From NCBI GenBank assembly GCA_964514105.1, contig CAZEPJ010000014.1, positions 9,970-73,969 on the forward strand: DNA of 64,000 bases. The letters are read 5' to 3'. The notes under the pieces were generated by a model, which saw only the letters and a program-made list of their open reading frames with translations, was not told where the DNA came from and did no database searches. The position numbers and the translations under genes are program-made. Source of the DNA: CAZEPJ01 sp964514105. GTDB lineage: Bacteria > Desulfobacterota > Desulfocorpusculales > Desulfocorpusculum. Numbering within the stretch: position 1 is the stretch's first letter; every line of letters begins with the position of its first letter. This document shows positions 41,970 through 50,456 of the stretch, one piece after another.

Positions 41970-43010
41970 CTACACCCCCGAGCCCAGACCCCACTTGGAG
42001 AGGATCTCCTGGAGCCCCCGGGCCACGGGCTCGGGCACCTGACGGGGAAAGATCATGGCCAGGGCCACCGCCGCCACCAGGGCCGCGCCCCCGGCCAGAC
42101 CCAGGCGCACGGACCATCGCAGCAGATGCGCCCGCGCATGGCCGCGGCCGTCCAAGGCCCCTTCCTCGCGGATCCGTTGCCGCTTCTTCCCGGCCGATAC
42201 CAGCCTTTCCCCCTCCAGGTCCGCGATCACGTCCCGGATCACGGCGTCATCGACCTGCCGCTTCTCCTCGGCGTACCCGGTCAGCAGGGCGTTGTCGCAC
42301 ACCACGTTGATGAGCCTGGGGATGCCCCCCGCGTACTTGTGGATCCTTCCCACGGCCTTTTCGGTGAACAGCGGCGCGCCGTGGCGGCCGGCCACCGCAA
42401 GGCGCCGCTCGATGTACTCCCGGGTCTCCCGCCCGCTCAGTGGATTGAGCACGCAGCGCAGGCTGATGCGCTGTTTGAACGGGGCCGCGCTTCGGTAATT
42501 GAGAATCTGGTGCAGTTCGGGCTGTCCGGCGAGGATCACCTGGAGGAGCTTGTCATGGGCCGTCTCCAGATTCATGAGCATTCGAACCTCCTCCATGAGG
42601 GGGAGGCTCAGGTTGTGGGCCTCGTCCAGAACCAAAAGGGCCCGATCGCCCCTCTCGGCCGTCTCCAGGAGGAAGGCATTGAGTTTGTCCAGAAACTGCC
42701 CCTTGCTCCCCGACCTGGCCTTGAGCCCGAAATCCGCGGCCACCAGGCGGAAGAAGTCCGTGGGGCTCAGTTTGGGGTTGAAGAGGTATGCCGAGCGGGT
42801 CCTGGGGTCGAGCACCTGAAGGAGCGACCTGAGCAGGAGGGTCTTCCCCGTGCCCACCTCTCCGGTCAGCACCATGAGGCCCTTCTTCTCCTTCACGCCG
42901 TACAGCAGGGTGGCGAAGGCCTCCTTGTGCTGGCTGCTGGCGTACAGGAAATGGGGGTCGGGCGTGATCTCGAAGGGCTTCCGCTCAAGGCCGTAGAATT
43001 CCTCGTACAT
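41970..43010 (-). CDS. XrtA-associated ExeA-like AAA ATPase
   Basis: A 346-residue ATPase of the ExeA/GspA-like family found in exosortase loci (TIGR03015 style). N-terminal MYEEFYGLERKPFEITPDP is diagnostic; Walker A GEVGTGKT near residue 50; Walker B LLVLDEAHNL near 122; sensor and arginine segments follow. Near the C-terminus a TM helix (LGLAGGAALVAAVALAMIF, about 305-323) anchors it in the inner membrane with a short periplasmic tail. It is thought to energise export or assembly of the matrix polysaccharide or its proteins. The start has only a distant GGAG. Confidence 0.88.
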   Translation of the reverse strand: MYEEFYGLERKPFEITPDPHFLYASSQHKEAFATLLYGVKEKKGLMVLTGEVGTGKTLLLRSLLQVLDPRTRSAYLFNPKLSPTDFFRLVAADFGLKARSGSKGQFLDKLNAFLLETAERGDRALLVLDEAHNLSLPLMEEVRMLMNLETAHDKLLQVILAGQPELHQILNYRSAAPFKQRISLRCVLNPLSGRETREYIERRLAVAGRHGAPLFTEKAVGRIHKYAGGIPRLINVVCDNALLTGYAEEKRQVDDAVIRDVIADLEGERLVSAGKKRQRIREEGALDGRGHARAHLLRWSVRLGLAGGAALVAAVALAMIFPRQVPEPVARGLQEILSKWGLGSGV

Positions 43011-43057
43011 GGGATCGGTTCTTCTCCACCGTGGCGCGCCCCCCGGGGAGACGGGGC

Positions 43058-44602
43058 TCACGCGCTTCGGGCCCTCCTGGTGGCCGCCGAGCTCCGGGTC
43101 CTGCCGCCCCCGGCCTTCCCCACGGTCTCGATCCTGGGGATCACGGCCAGCACCTGCAGCCCGCTGAAGGCCGCCAGGTCCTCGGGGTCCTTGAACGAGC
43201 GGTCCAAGTACTCTTGGAGGAGGGCCAGGCCCAGCCCGGCCCCCAGGCCGCAGGCCAGGGACAGGGCGATGAGCTTTAGGATGTCGGGCTTCCACGGTTT
43301 GACGGGGACCTGCGCGGGATCGATGACCCGGAACTGCTCTCCTTGCTGGCGCTGCTCCATGGCCTTGGCCTGCTCCGACTCCAGCTTCTTGGCCAGGAGC
43401 GACTCGTAAGACTTCTTGGTGTTCTCGTAGTCCCGGGCCAGGGCGGTCATCTCCTGCTCGCGCCTGGGCGTATTCTCGATGCGCTGCTCGTGCTCGCGGA
43501 TGCGCGCCCGGATCTTCTCCTCCTCGCCCCGGAGGTGCCGGATCTCCGAGTCCACGGCGGCGAGCTGAGCCTGGAGGCCGGCGATCATGGTGTCCAGCTG
43601 CCCGGTCTGGCCCCGGGCCGTTCGAATCTGGCGGGCGGGCCGATCCGGCGAAGACGCCCCCGAGGCCCTTGGACCCCCCGCCTGCGCCCCCTCTTCCTCC
43701 AGCCGCTTCTTCAGGGCCATCACCTCGGGATGTCTGTCCGTGTACTTGGCGCGGAGCCTGGCCAGGGCATCCTGCAGGGTCTCCCTTCCCGACTGGGGCG
43801 CCTCCACGATGACGGGCTCACCGGTTCCTTCGGTGGAGGCGAACTTCCTCAGCTCGGCCACCTGGTTGATGTACAGGACCTTGCGATCCTCGGCCGACCG
43901 GATGCTGTCGCTGATCCGCTGGTGCTGGAGCTGGAGCTGCTGGAGCACGCCCAGATTGGCCTGCATCTGCTCCGGGAGCTCCCCCATGTGCCTGGTCTTG
44001 AACGCAGTGATCTGTTTTTCCAGCCCCTCGAGCTGGGCCTCCGTCTTCTTCAACTGGTCGGCCAGGAAGGCTGCGGTCCCCTCGGCCTGCTGCTCCCGCA
44101 GCTTGAGGTTCTGCTCCACGAAGAGGGAGGCGAGCCGGTTGGTCACCATGGCCACTGTCTTGGGCTCGGGTCCCGAGAAATAGACCTCGAAGGCGTCCTT
44201 CTTGTCCCGCTTGGCCGCGCCGGTCCCTCCCTTGACCTGGATGTCGATGTGCTTGCGCATCAGCTCGATGACCTCTTCCTGGGTCAGTTTCTGGGACTCG
44301 GCCTTGTACAGGCCGAACTCGTCGATGACCCGCTGGAGGTTGGTCCGGCTCAGGATCTCCGTGCTGATGCTGTAGATGCGCTCGTCGATGGATTCGGTCA
44401 CCGTGGCGCGGACATACTCGGTGGGGACGCGCTGCCGGACCAGGAGGATCAACGTGTTGGCCTGGTACACCTTGGGCAGGTGCATCACGATGCCGATGCC
44501 CGCGGCGCTGACCAAGACGAAGGGGATCAGGATCCACCACTTGCGCCGCCACGCCATGGCGAGGTAGTCCTCGGGCCTCAGAGGCCTCGCAAGGTTCAAC
44601 AT
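43058..44602 (-). CDS. XrtA-system polysaccharide chain-length determinant (Wzz/GumC-like)
   Basis: A 514-residue inner-membrane protein with TM1 at about 24-42 (WWILIPFVLVSAAGIGIVM). A long periplasmic domain with extended coiled coil (about 165-395; QLKKTEAQLEGLEKQITAF) follows, then TM2 near 442-462 (LIALSLACGLGAGLGLALL) and a cytoplasmic tail. It controls chain length and partners the tyrosine kinase encoded downstream. Size and arrangement fit the exosortase-associated family (TIGR03007 style). It is preceded by the exporter gene with a repeat element between. Confidence 0.88.
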   Translation of the reverse strand: MLNLARPLRPEDYLAMAWRRKWWILIPFVLVSAAGIGIVMHLPKVYQANTLILLVRQRVPTEYVRATVTESIDERIYSISTEILSRTNLQRVIDEFGLYKAESQKLTQEEVIELMRKHIDIQVKGGTGAAKRDKKDAFEVYFSGPEPKTVAMVTNRLASLFVEQNLKLREQQAEGTAAFLADQLKKTEAQLEGLEKQITAFKTRHMGELPEQMQANLGVLQQLQLQHQRISDSIRSAEDRKVLYINQVAELRKFASTEGTGEPVIVEAPQSGRETLQDALARLRAKYTDRHPEVMALKKRLEEEGAQAGGPRASGASSPDRPARQIRTARGQTGQLDTMIAGLQAQLAAVDSEIRHLRGEEEKIRARIREHEQRIENTPRREQEMTALARDYENTKKSYESLLAKKLESEQAKAMEQRQQGEQFRVIDPAQVPVKPWKPDILKLIALSLACGLGAGLGLALLQEYLDRSFKDPEDLAAFSGLQVLAVIPRIETVGKAGGGRTRSSAATRRARSA

Positions 44603-44621
44603 GGGTCATGCCCCTCGTACA

Positions 44622-44752
44622 CGGGAAATGCGTGATTCGTGACCGTGATTCGCGTCTGTGGTTCGTTTTCGTGTACCATCGTTGGGCGTTCGGCGCGTGA
44701 ACTGCGTGGTCCGTGTCAAGCCCCCCAACCCACCGAACCCAAGCAACCCGCG
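44622..44752. repeat. Dispersed intergenic element, copy 3
   Basis: It occupies the gap between the exporter and Wzz genes. It shares with copy 2 the run GTGATT, GACCGTGAT, GTCTGT, GTTTTCGT, CCAT, GTTGGGCG and a 27-bp identical block at 44716-44742, then a short nonamer array (AACCCACCG, AACCCAAGC). Confidence 0.75.
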
Positions 44753-44760
44753 CCCCGCCC

Positions 44761-45345
44761 CTACGGCACCACGATGGTGTCCCCGGACCTGAGGATCACG
44801 TTGTCAGCCAGCGTGTCCCCCGAAACCACGTCCTTGTAATGGATGACCCTTCGGCGCTGCTTGTCGCCGTCCCGGGTGATGAGCACGGTCTTGCTGGATG
44901 CCCACTCGTTGAGCCCCCCGGCCATGGCGATGGCCTGCAGATAGGTCAGCTCCGTGCTCGACTCGTACGTCCCCGGTTTGGTGACGTTCCCCAGGACGTA
45001 GACCTTGAACTTCCTGGGCTCCTTGATGATGACCGAGACCTGGGGCTCTCCCACGAACTCCTTGAGCTTCTCTGCGATGACCTTCTTGAGCTCGGGCGGC
45101 GTCAGGCCGGCGGCCCGCACATCGTCGATGAGCGGGAGCGAGATCTTGCCGTCTCCCCGGACCAGCACCTCCCGGGTCAGGTCCGTCTCCTTCCAGATGT
45201 GGATCTCCAGCTTGTCCTCGGGCCCGATGACGTAGGTGTCGTCCGCGCCGGATCCCCTGGAAGGGCCCTGCGCCGACGCCGCTGAGACCAGCATGAGCGT
45301 CGCGAGGAGAGCAATGACCCCCAGTCCCTTGCCGACTTTGGCCAT
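44761..45345 (-). CDS. XrtA-associated polysaccharide export protein (Wza/EpsE-like)
   Basis: A 194-residue exported protein with a signal peptide (about 1-23, ending ASAQG). A polysaccharide export domain (about 33-110; YVIGPEDKLEIHIWKE) is followed by an SLBB domain (about 115-190; VYVLGNVTKPGTYE). It forms or joins the outer-membrane polysaccharide channel. No lipobox cysteine is seen, unlike Wza. The length matches the short exosortase-linked form (TIGR03027 style). AAGGGG precedes the ATG. It is the first gene of the minus-strand operon and is divergent from the outer-membrane barrel gene. Confidence 0.88.
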   Translation of the reverse strand: MAKVGKGLGVIALLATLMLVSAASAQGPSRGSGADDTYVIGPEDKLEIHIWKETDLTREVLVRGDGKISLPLIDDVRAAGLTPPELKKVIAEKLKEFVGEPQVSVIIKEPRKFKVYVLGNVTKPGTYESSTELTYLQAIAMAGGLNEWASSKTVLITRDGDKQRRRVIHYKDVVSGDTLADNVILRSGDTIVVP

Positions 45346-45747
45346 GGCGCCTTCCCCTTTTCCATGTCGTGTGTATCCGCCCCAGGCAACCCCAAGCGAC
45401 GGCCTTTCCCAGGGCCTCCGCCCTTGGGGAGACATCCCGTGCCCGGCCTTATTTATTTGTTTTTCCTTCATGAATTCGTAATCTCCCAGAATTTTCCCTG
45501 GGAGTCAATCAAAACTTACCGGATTCCGACCTCAGGAAATCCCTGACTTCCCCGGCCGCCCACCGCGATCCGGGCCATGGTGAGACACAGGGCATGTCCC
45601 GTTACCCCCGAGCCGGCAAGGAGATGCCCTCCAGAATCTTAACAGGTTTCGGAGGAAATGGCGCAGATATGTTGAAAAGACTTGCAAAACATGTCCGAAT
45701 GCGGTATTGAAGCATGGGGGCGTCTTGCGCGCCCCAGAGGGGTGCTC
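45346..45747. other. Divergent regulatory region between the exporter operon and the outer-membrane barrel gene
   Basis: About 400 nt, AT-rich for this genome (45450-45530 and 45640-45710). It holds a perfect 7-bp inverted repeat CTCCCAG-8-CTGGGAG (45483-45504), a good candidate operator for both operons. It also has a degenerate repeat tract (about 45505-45550) of the kind seen at 39.3 kb. No clear sigma70 or full sigma54 consensus was found. Confidence 0.45.
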
Positions 45748-47049
45748 ATGGGATTGCGGCGCCGGCCGATCAGGAATTGGGCGGGGGGCTTGAGCGGCGT
45801 GTGCCTCGCCCTTCCGCTCCTGTGGGCGGGCCCTGCCCATGCCGACTACCGGGTCGAGTGGCACGCCGACGCCACGCTTCAGGAGCGCTTCGACGACAAC
45901 CTGAACCTGGCCCCTTCGGACCCCGTCTGGGACTTGATCACCACCGTGTCCCCCGGGGGCGATCTCTTGGTCGAATCCAGGACCGGCCGCCTCTTGCTCG
46001 AGTATTACCTGGACGCCAACTTTTACGCCAGGAACCCCGTGCTCGACTACCTGGGCCACCGGGCCAATCTCGACCTGACCCAGTCCCTGTCGCGCCACGT
46101 CAAGTTCCAGCTTCGGGAGACCTTCACCAAGTCCGACAGCCCCCGGGAGGCCGCGGTGCCCGCCGAGGCCCCTGCACCCGGAGACGTGAGGCCCACCGAG
46201 TTCCTCATCGGGACCCGCCTGGAAAGGCGCCAGTACATGCGCAATAACATCAACCCCACCCTCACCTGGGAATACGGCTCTGACGACTCCCTGCGCCTCG
46301 GATATCGCAACGAGCTGTTCCGAGAGGACGACACCCCGGCTTCGGACAAACGGGACACGGCCACCATCACCTGGACCCACTGGTTCGGGCCCCAGTACGG
46401 GGTCCTCCTCAACGTGGACTACCTCAAGACCCATTTCTGGAGCTCTTCCGATTACGACGGCCAGGACGGGCTGGCCACCTTCACCCACAAGTTAAACCCC
46501 CACACCGCGGTCTTCGTCCAGGGCGGGGTCAGCAACCGCACGTACAAGGACGAGACCCCCAACTACCAGGTGTACAAGGGGAGCCTGGGGGTGGAACACG
46601 CCTTTAACCAGGCCATCACAGGGCGGCTTCGGGCAGGGTATTACTACCAGGTCCCCGAGGAGGGCAAGGCCGATGCCAAGCCCGAGGGGGAGGCCTCGGT
46701 CACGGCCAGATGGCGCCGCCTGACGGGCACCGCCTTTGTCAAGACCGGGTACACGGAAAGCGCCCTGGACTCGGAAAACCTGGGCTTCACCCAATACGCC
46801 AGCGCCGGGATGGCCTTCCGGTACCAGGTCTTCCAGTATGTCGCCCTGTTCTGCGACGGGTCGTACAACCGCTACGACCTGCCCACCACGGGGATCGAGG
46901 ACCGCTGGCAGGTTCGAACCGGGATGGAGGCTCGGCTCTTTCGGTGGCTCACCGGCTCCCTGGACTTCTTCCATCAGGAAAGCCTGACCGAGACCACCTC
47001 CAACTACCGAAACAACCAGATCACCTTCCGCCTAACGGCCCGATACTGA
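45748..47049 (+). CDS. PEP-CTERM-system outer-membrane beta-barrel protein
   Basis: A 433-residue outer-membrane protein. A signal peptide (about 1-35, ending GPAHA) is followed by some 14-16 alternating hydrophobic strands rich in aromatic residues and ending with QITFRLTARY. The terminal aromatic is the barrel-assembly signal. The N-terminal YRVEWHADATLQERFDDNL segment fits the exosortase-associated family known as TIGR03016 (EpsL-like), which probably lets polysaccharide through the outer membrane. AGAGGGG lies 6 nt before the ATG at 45748. It heads the plus-strand run toward xrtA. Confidence 0.85.
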   Translation: MGLRRRPIRNWAGGLSGVCLALPLLWAGPAHADYRVEWHADATLQERFDDNLNLAPSDPVWDLITTVSPGGDLLVESRTGRLLLEYYLDANFYARNPVLDYLGHRANLDLTQSLSRHVKFQLRETFTKSDSPREAAVPAEAPAPGDVRPTEFLIGTRLERRQYMRNNINPTLTWEYGSDDSLRLGYRNELFREDDTPASDKRDTATITWTHWFGPQYGVLLNVDYLKTHFWSSSDYDGQDGLATFTHKLNPHTAVFVQGGVSNRTYKDETPNYQVYKGSLGVEHAFNQAITGRLRAGYYYQVPEEGKADAKPEGEASVTARWRRLTGTAFVKTGYTESALDSENLGFTQYASAGMAFRYQVFQYVALFCDGSYNRYDLPTTGIEDRWQVRTGMEARLFRWLTGSLDFFHQESLTETTSNYRNNQITFRLTARY

Positions 47050-47409
47050 GATCCCCTGACACGCGGGGACCGGGCCGAGGGGCGGCGCGCGGGGCGTCCA
47101 TCGGCATGGCACCGGCCCGGGCCGTTTCTTCTTTCGCGCGGCCGCAGGGTGATCCCGAGGCGATCCCGGCAAGTCGGAGCGCTGCCTGGCGAGGCCCGGC
47201 GCCAAGGGGCCTGTGAATTTTGACCCGGGCCGCCGGCTTCGCACAGGGAGCGCTGACACGGCCACTGGGGTCGCGGGCAAGGCACGCCTTGGGATTTGCG
47301 GCCTTTGGCGTTACAATCTCAGGGTCGGCCGACCTGGCCCATCCGGAGCGGCCCGGCCCTTGCCCGGAGGACCCGGCGCCCGCGGGCCCGGTCGCCCAGA
47401 AGGATGCCC
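47050..47409 (+). other. Spacer between the barrel gene and xrtA
   Basis: 360 nt with no gene. A small stem (TCCCC/GGGGA, about 47052-47069) follows the barrel stop. A sigma70-type promoter lies at 47289-47317, so xrtA and the prs genes can be transcribed independently. Confidence 0.45.
47289..47317 (+). promoter_or_regulatory. Putative sigma70 promoter of the xrtA-prsKRT operon
   Basis: TTGGGA (47289-47294), a 17-bp spacer and TACAAT (47312-47317, five of six consensus bases). Leader of about 87 nt to the xrtA ATG. Confidence 0.6.
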
Positions 47410-48333
47410 ATGCAGGTCACGGCGCACGTTGACAAGAGGGACGTGCTCTTTCTCGCCTTCACGGCCGCCTTCGCCCTCGTCTTTCTGGATCTCTGGCGGG
47501 AGTTCTTCTCCTTCCTCCTGGGCTCGGGTCTGTACAACTACATGGTCCTCATCCCGGGGGTCAGCGCCTATCTCCTGATCTCCGACCGGCGGCGCCTCCG
47601 GGCCGCGGCCCGCAGCGCCGTGCCCCTGGGCGCAGCCCTGGCAGCGGCCGGGGCCCTGGGTCTGGCGGCGGCCCAGGCCCAGGGCGCATGGCCGGCCCCC
47701 GACGACCGTTTCTCCCTGGTGGGGGTCTCTTTGCTCCTGATCTGGGTCGGCGGGTTCGCGGCCATGTACGGGCCCAGGGCCCTGCGCGCGGCCATCTTCC
47801 CCCTGCTGTTCCTCCTCTTCATGGTTCCCGTTCCCGGCGGCGCCCTGGAAGGGGTGATCCGGTTTCTGCAGGTGGGGTCCACCGAGGCGGCCCACGCCCT
47901 TTTCGCCCTGAGCGGCGTCCCGGTCCTCCGGGAGGGGTTCGTGTTTCACCTGCCCGGCCAGAGCATCGAGGTGGCCCCCGAGTGCAGCGGCATCCGCTCG
48001 GGGATCTCCCTGGTGGTGACCTCCGTCCTGGCCGGCCACCTGTTCCTGCGCACCCTGGGGGGCAAGCTCGCCATGGCCGTGGCCACCCTCCCCGTCACCA
48101 TGTTCAAGAACGGGGTGCGGATCGTCTCTCTCTCCCTCCTGGGGGTGTACGTGGATCCGCGCATCCTGCAAAGCGAACTGCACCGGAGCGGGGGCATCCC
48201 CTTCTTCGTGGTGGCCCTCCTCATGATGGTCCCCGTGTGGTGGGGGCTCCGGACCCTGGAGAAGCGACTGGGCGGCAAGGAGCCCGGCGCGCCGGCCGGG
48301 GGCACGGCGAAGGGGCCGGGAGGGGCGGAATGA
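47410..48333 (+). CDS. xrtA: Exosortase A (PEP-CTERM sorting transpeptidase)
   Basis: A 307-residue polytopic inner-membrane protein with about eight hydrophobic segments. The catalytic cysteine is in APECSGIRSG near residue 198, the active-site arginine in NGVRIVSLS near 238 and the histidine in LHRSGGIPFF near 258. It recognises PEP-CTERM tails, cleaves them and passes the protein on to the envelope or matrix. A PEP-CTERM substrate is encoded at 54.6-55.3 kb. There is no fused EpsI domain, and no separate epsI was found. The ATG at 47410 has AAGGA 5 nt upstream. It overlaps prsK by 4 nt (ATGA). Confidence 0.93.
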   Translation: MQVTAHVDKRDVLFLAFTAAFALVFLDLWREFFSFLLGSGLYNYMVLIPGVSAYLLISDRRRLRAAARSAVPLGAALAAAGALGLAAAQAQGAWPAPDDRFSLVGVSLLLIWVGGFAAMYGPRALRAAIFPLLFLLFMVPVPGGALEGVIRFLQVGSTEAAHALFALSGVPVLREGFVFHLPGQSIEVAPECSGIRSGISLVVTSVLAGHLFLRTLGGKLAMAVATLPVTMFKNGVRIVSLSLLGVYVDPRILQSELHRSGGIPFFVVALLMMVPVWWGLRTLEKRLGGKEPGAPAGGTAKGPGGAE

Positions 48334-50456
48334 GCCTGAATGCCGCCCTCTCCCTGGTGGGGGCCTCCCTGGGGGCTTCCGCGGCCCTCTTGGCCCTGTG
48401 GCGCCACCCCCGGGGCTTCGTGCACCGGGTCTTCGCCCTTGGGATGGGGGCCCTGGGGGCCGAGGCGGTCCTCCTGGCCCTGGCCCACGAGGCCCCGTCG
48501 CCCGGCGGCGTTCTGGACCTGGAGCGGTGGCGGGCCCTGGTGGCGGCCCTCTTGCCGGGGATCTGGCTCCTGTTCAGCCTGAGCTTCGCCCGGGATCAGC
48601 ACCGGGAGTTCCTCCGCCAATGGCGATGGGTCATCGCGGGGGCCTTTGCGGCCCCCCTGGCCCTGGCCGCGGCGGGGCGGCCCTGGCTCCTGGGCCCCGA
48701 GGCCGTCAGGGACCCCGAGACGGGCTGGGTGGTGTTCCTGGGGTGGGCGGGGTCGGCCCTGGCCGTCGTCGCCGTGCTGCTCACGGTGCTGGTGCTCATG
48801 AACCTGGAGCGGACCCTCCGGGCGGCCACGGGCCACGGCCGCTGGCAGCTCAAGTTCATGGTCCTGGCCGTGGGCGGGCTCCTGGCCCTCCGCGTGTACA
48901 CGGGCAGCCAGGCCCTCCTGTTTCACAGCGTCAGCATCCCGCTTCTGCTGGTGCACGGCCTTGCGCTGATCCCGGCGGCGGCGTTGATTTTCCTCGGCTT
49001 CCAGAGGGCCCGGGTCATGGCCCTGAGCCTGCGGGTGTCCCACAGCGTGCTGCAGGGATCCGTGACCCTGATCATCGTGGGCGCCTACTTCCTGGGGGTG
49101 GGCCTCCTGGCCAAGCTGCTCTTGTGGCTCGACGCGGCCCAGGACCTCTCCTCCCGGGTCCTGTTCATCTTCCTGGCGCTGTGCGGGCTCATGCTGCTTT
49201 TGCTGTCCGACCGGGTACGCTACCGCACGAGGCGCTTCGTCGCCCGGCACTTCCACAGGAGTCGACACGACTATCGCCGCATCTGGAGCGACTTCTCCCG
49301 GCGCACCGCAGCCCTGGTGGACCCGGACGAGGTGTGCCGGGAGGTGGCGGGGATCCTCTCCGAGGCCTTCGAGGCCCTGGCTGTCCATCTGTGGATGGCC
49401 GAGGGCGACGGGGCGCGGCTGCGCCTGGCCGCCTCCACGGCGCAGGGAGCAGGGCTCCTTCGGGACCTCGAGGGCATCCGGGCGGCGGTCCAGGACGCGG
49501 CCGGGGCCCTGGACGACCGGGATGGGCCCGCGGACCTGGCCGACCCCCGTGCCCAGTGGGCCCTGGAGCTCATGGCGCGCCGCGGGGAGGCGTTGGACGC
49601 GGCCGGGATCCGCTACTGCGTGCGGCTCGCCGCGGGCGATGAGCGGGTGGGCCTGATCAGCCTGGGCAAGCGGGTCAGCGACGCGCCCATGGACGCCGAG
49701 GACATGGACCTCCTCAAGACCCTGGCCGACCAGACGGCGGCCACCCTCCTGAACCGGAGACTGGCCGAACGGCTCAGGCAGGCCAGGGAGATGGAGGCCT
49801 TCCAGTCCATGTCGGCCTTCATGCTCCACGACCTCAAGAACCTGGGCAACAAGCTGTCGCTCACCGCCCAGAACTTCCCCGTCCACTTCGAGAACCCCGA
49901 TTTCCGCAGGGATGCGGCCCGGGTGATGGAGCAAAGCGTGGAGAAGATCAAGGGGCTGTGCGGCCAGCTCGCCCTCCTGCGGCAGACCCTGGAGCTCCAC
50001 CGATCCAGGACGGACCTCAACGCACTGGTCCGGCAGGCCGTTGGCGAGCTGGACGGGCTGCTCGGTGCCCGCGTGGAGCTGGATTTGGGGGAGCTTCCCC
50101 CCCTCGACCTCGACCGTGGGCAGCTCCAAAAGGCCCTGGTCAACCTCATCGCCAACGCCAACGACGCCGTGGGGAAGGCCGGGGAGATCCGGGTCAGCAC
50201 CCGCCTCGAGGATGGGGCCGCGCTCCTCTCGGTGTGCGATAATGGGTGCGGCATCCCCCGGGCGTTCCTGGAGAAGTCCCTGTTCCGTGCCTTCCGGACC
50301 ACCAAGAAGCAGGGAATGGGGATCGGCCTGTTCCATGCCAAGGCCATCGTGGAGGCCCACGACGGAAGGATCGAGGTGGAAAGCGAGGAGGGCAAGGGAA
50401 GCCGTTTCAGGATCGTCCTGCCGCTGGAAAGCAAGCGCCAGGCCGGTGAGAGGTGA
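48330..50456 (+). CDS. prsK: PEP-CTERM system histidine kinase PrsK
   Basis: A 708-residue inner-membrane sensor kinase. The N-terminal 290 residues have about eight TM helices; a GAF domain lies at about 310-460. The phospho-acceptor His500 is in FMLHDLKNLGNK. The HATPase domain is at about 590-705, with the N box ANANDAVGKAG, G1 DNGCGIP and G2 GMGIGLFHAKAIV. Its regulator PrsR is encoded directly downstream (TGATG overlap). In floc-forming betaproteobacteria PrsK-PrsR, with RpoN, controls PEP-CTERM genes. The input signal is unknown. The ATG at 48330 overlaps the xrtA stop and follows GGAGGGG. Confidence 0.93.
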   Translation: MSLNAALSLVGASLGASAALLALWRHPRGFVHRVFALGMGALGAEAVLLALAHEAPSPGGVLDLERWRALVAALLPGIWLLFSLSFARDQHREFLRQWRWVIAGAFAAPLALAAAGRPWLLGPEAVRDPETGWVVFLGWAGSALAVVAVLLTVLVLMNLERTLRAATGHGRWQLKFMVLAVGGLLALRVYTGSQALLFHSVSIPLLLVHGLALIPAAALIFLGFQRARVMALSLRVSHSVLQGSVTLIIVGAYFLGVGLLAKLLLWLDAAQDLSSRVLFIFLALCGLMLLLLSDRVRYRTRRFVARHFHRSRHDYRRIWSDFSRRTAALVDPDEVCREVAGILSEAFEALAVHLWMAEGDGARLRLAASTAQGAGLLRDLEGIRAAVQDAAGALDDRDGPADLADPRAQWALELMARRGEALDAAGIRYCVRLAAGDERVGLISLGKRVSDAPMDAEDMDLLKTLADQTAATLLNRRLAERLRQAREMEAFQSMSAFMLHDLKNLGNKLSLTAQNFPVHFENPDFRRDAARVMEQSVEKIKGLCGQLALLRQTLELHRSRTDLNALVRQAVGELDGLLGARVELDLGELPPLDLDRGQLQKALVNLIANANDAVGKAGEIRVSTRLEDGAALLSVCDNGCGIPRAFLEKSLFRAFRTTKKQGMGIGLFHAKAIVEAHDGRIEVESEEGKGSRFRIVLPLESKRQAGER

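Noticed and set aside
47103..47120. TGGCACCGGCCCGGGC as a sigma54 promoter before xrtA
   Set aside because: The -24 part fits but the -12 GC is missing and its neighbours do not match; a sigma70 promoter nearer to xrtA is a better explanation.
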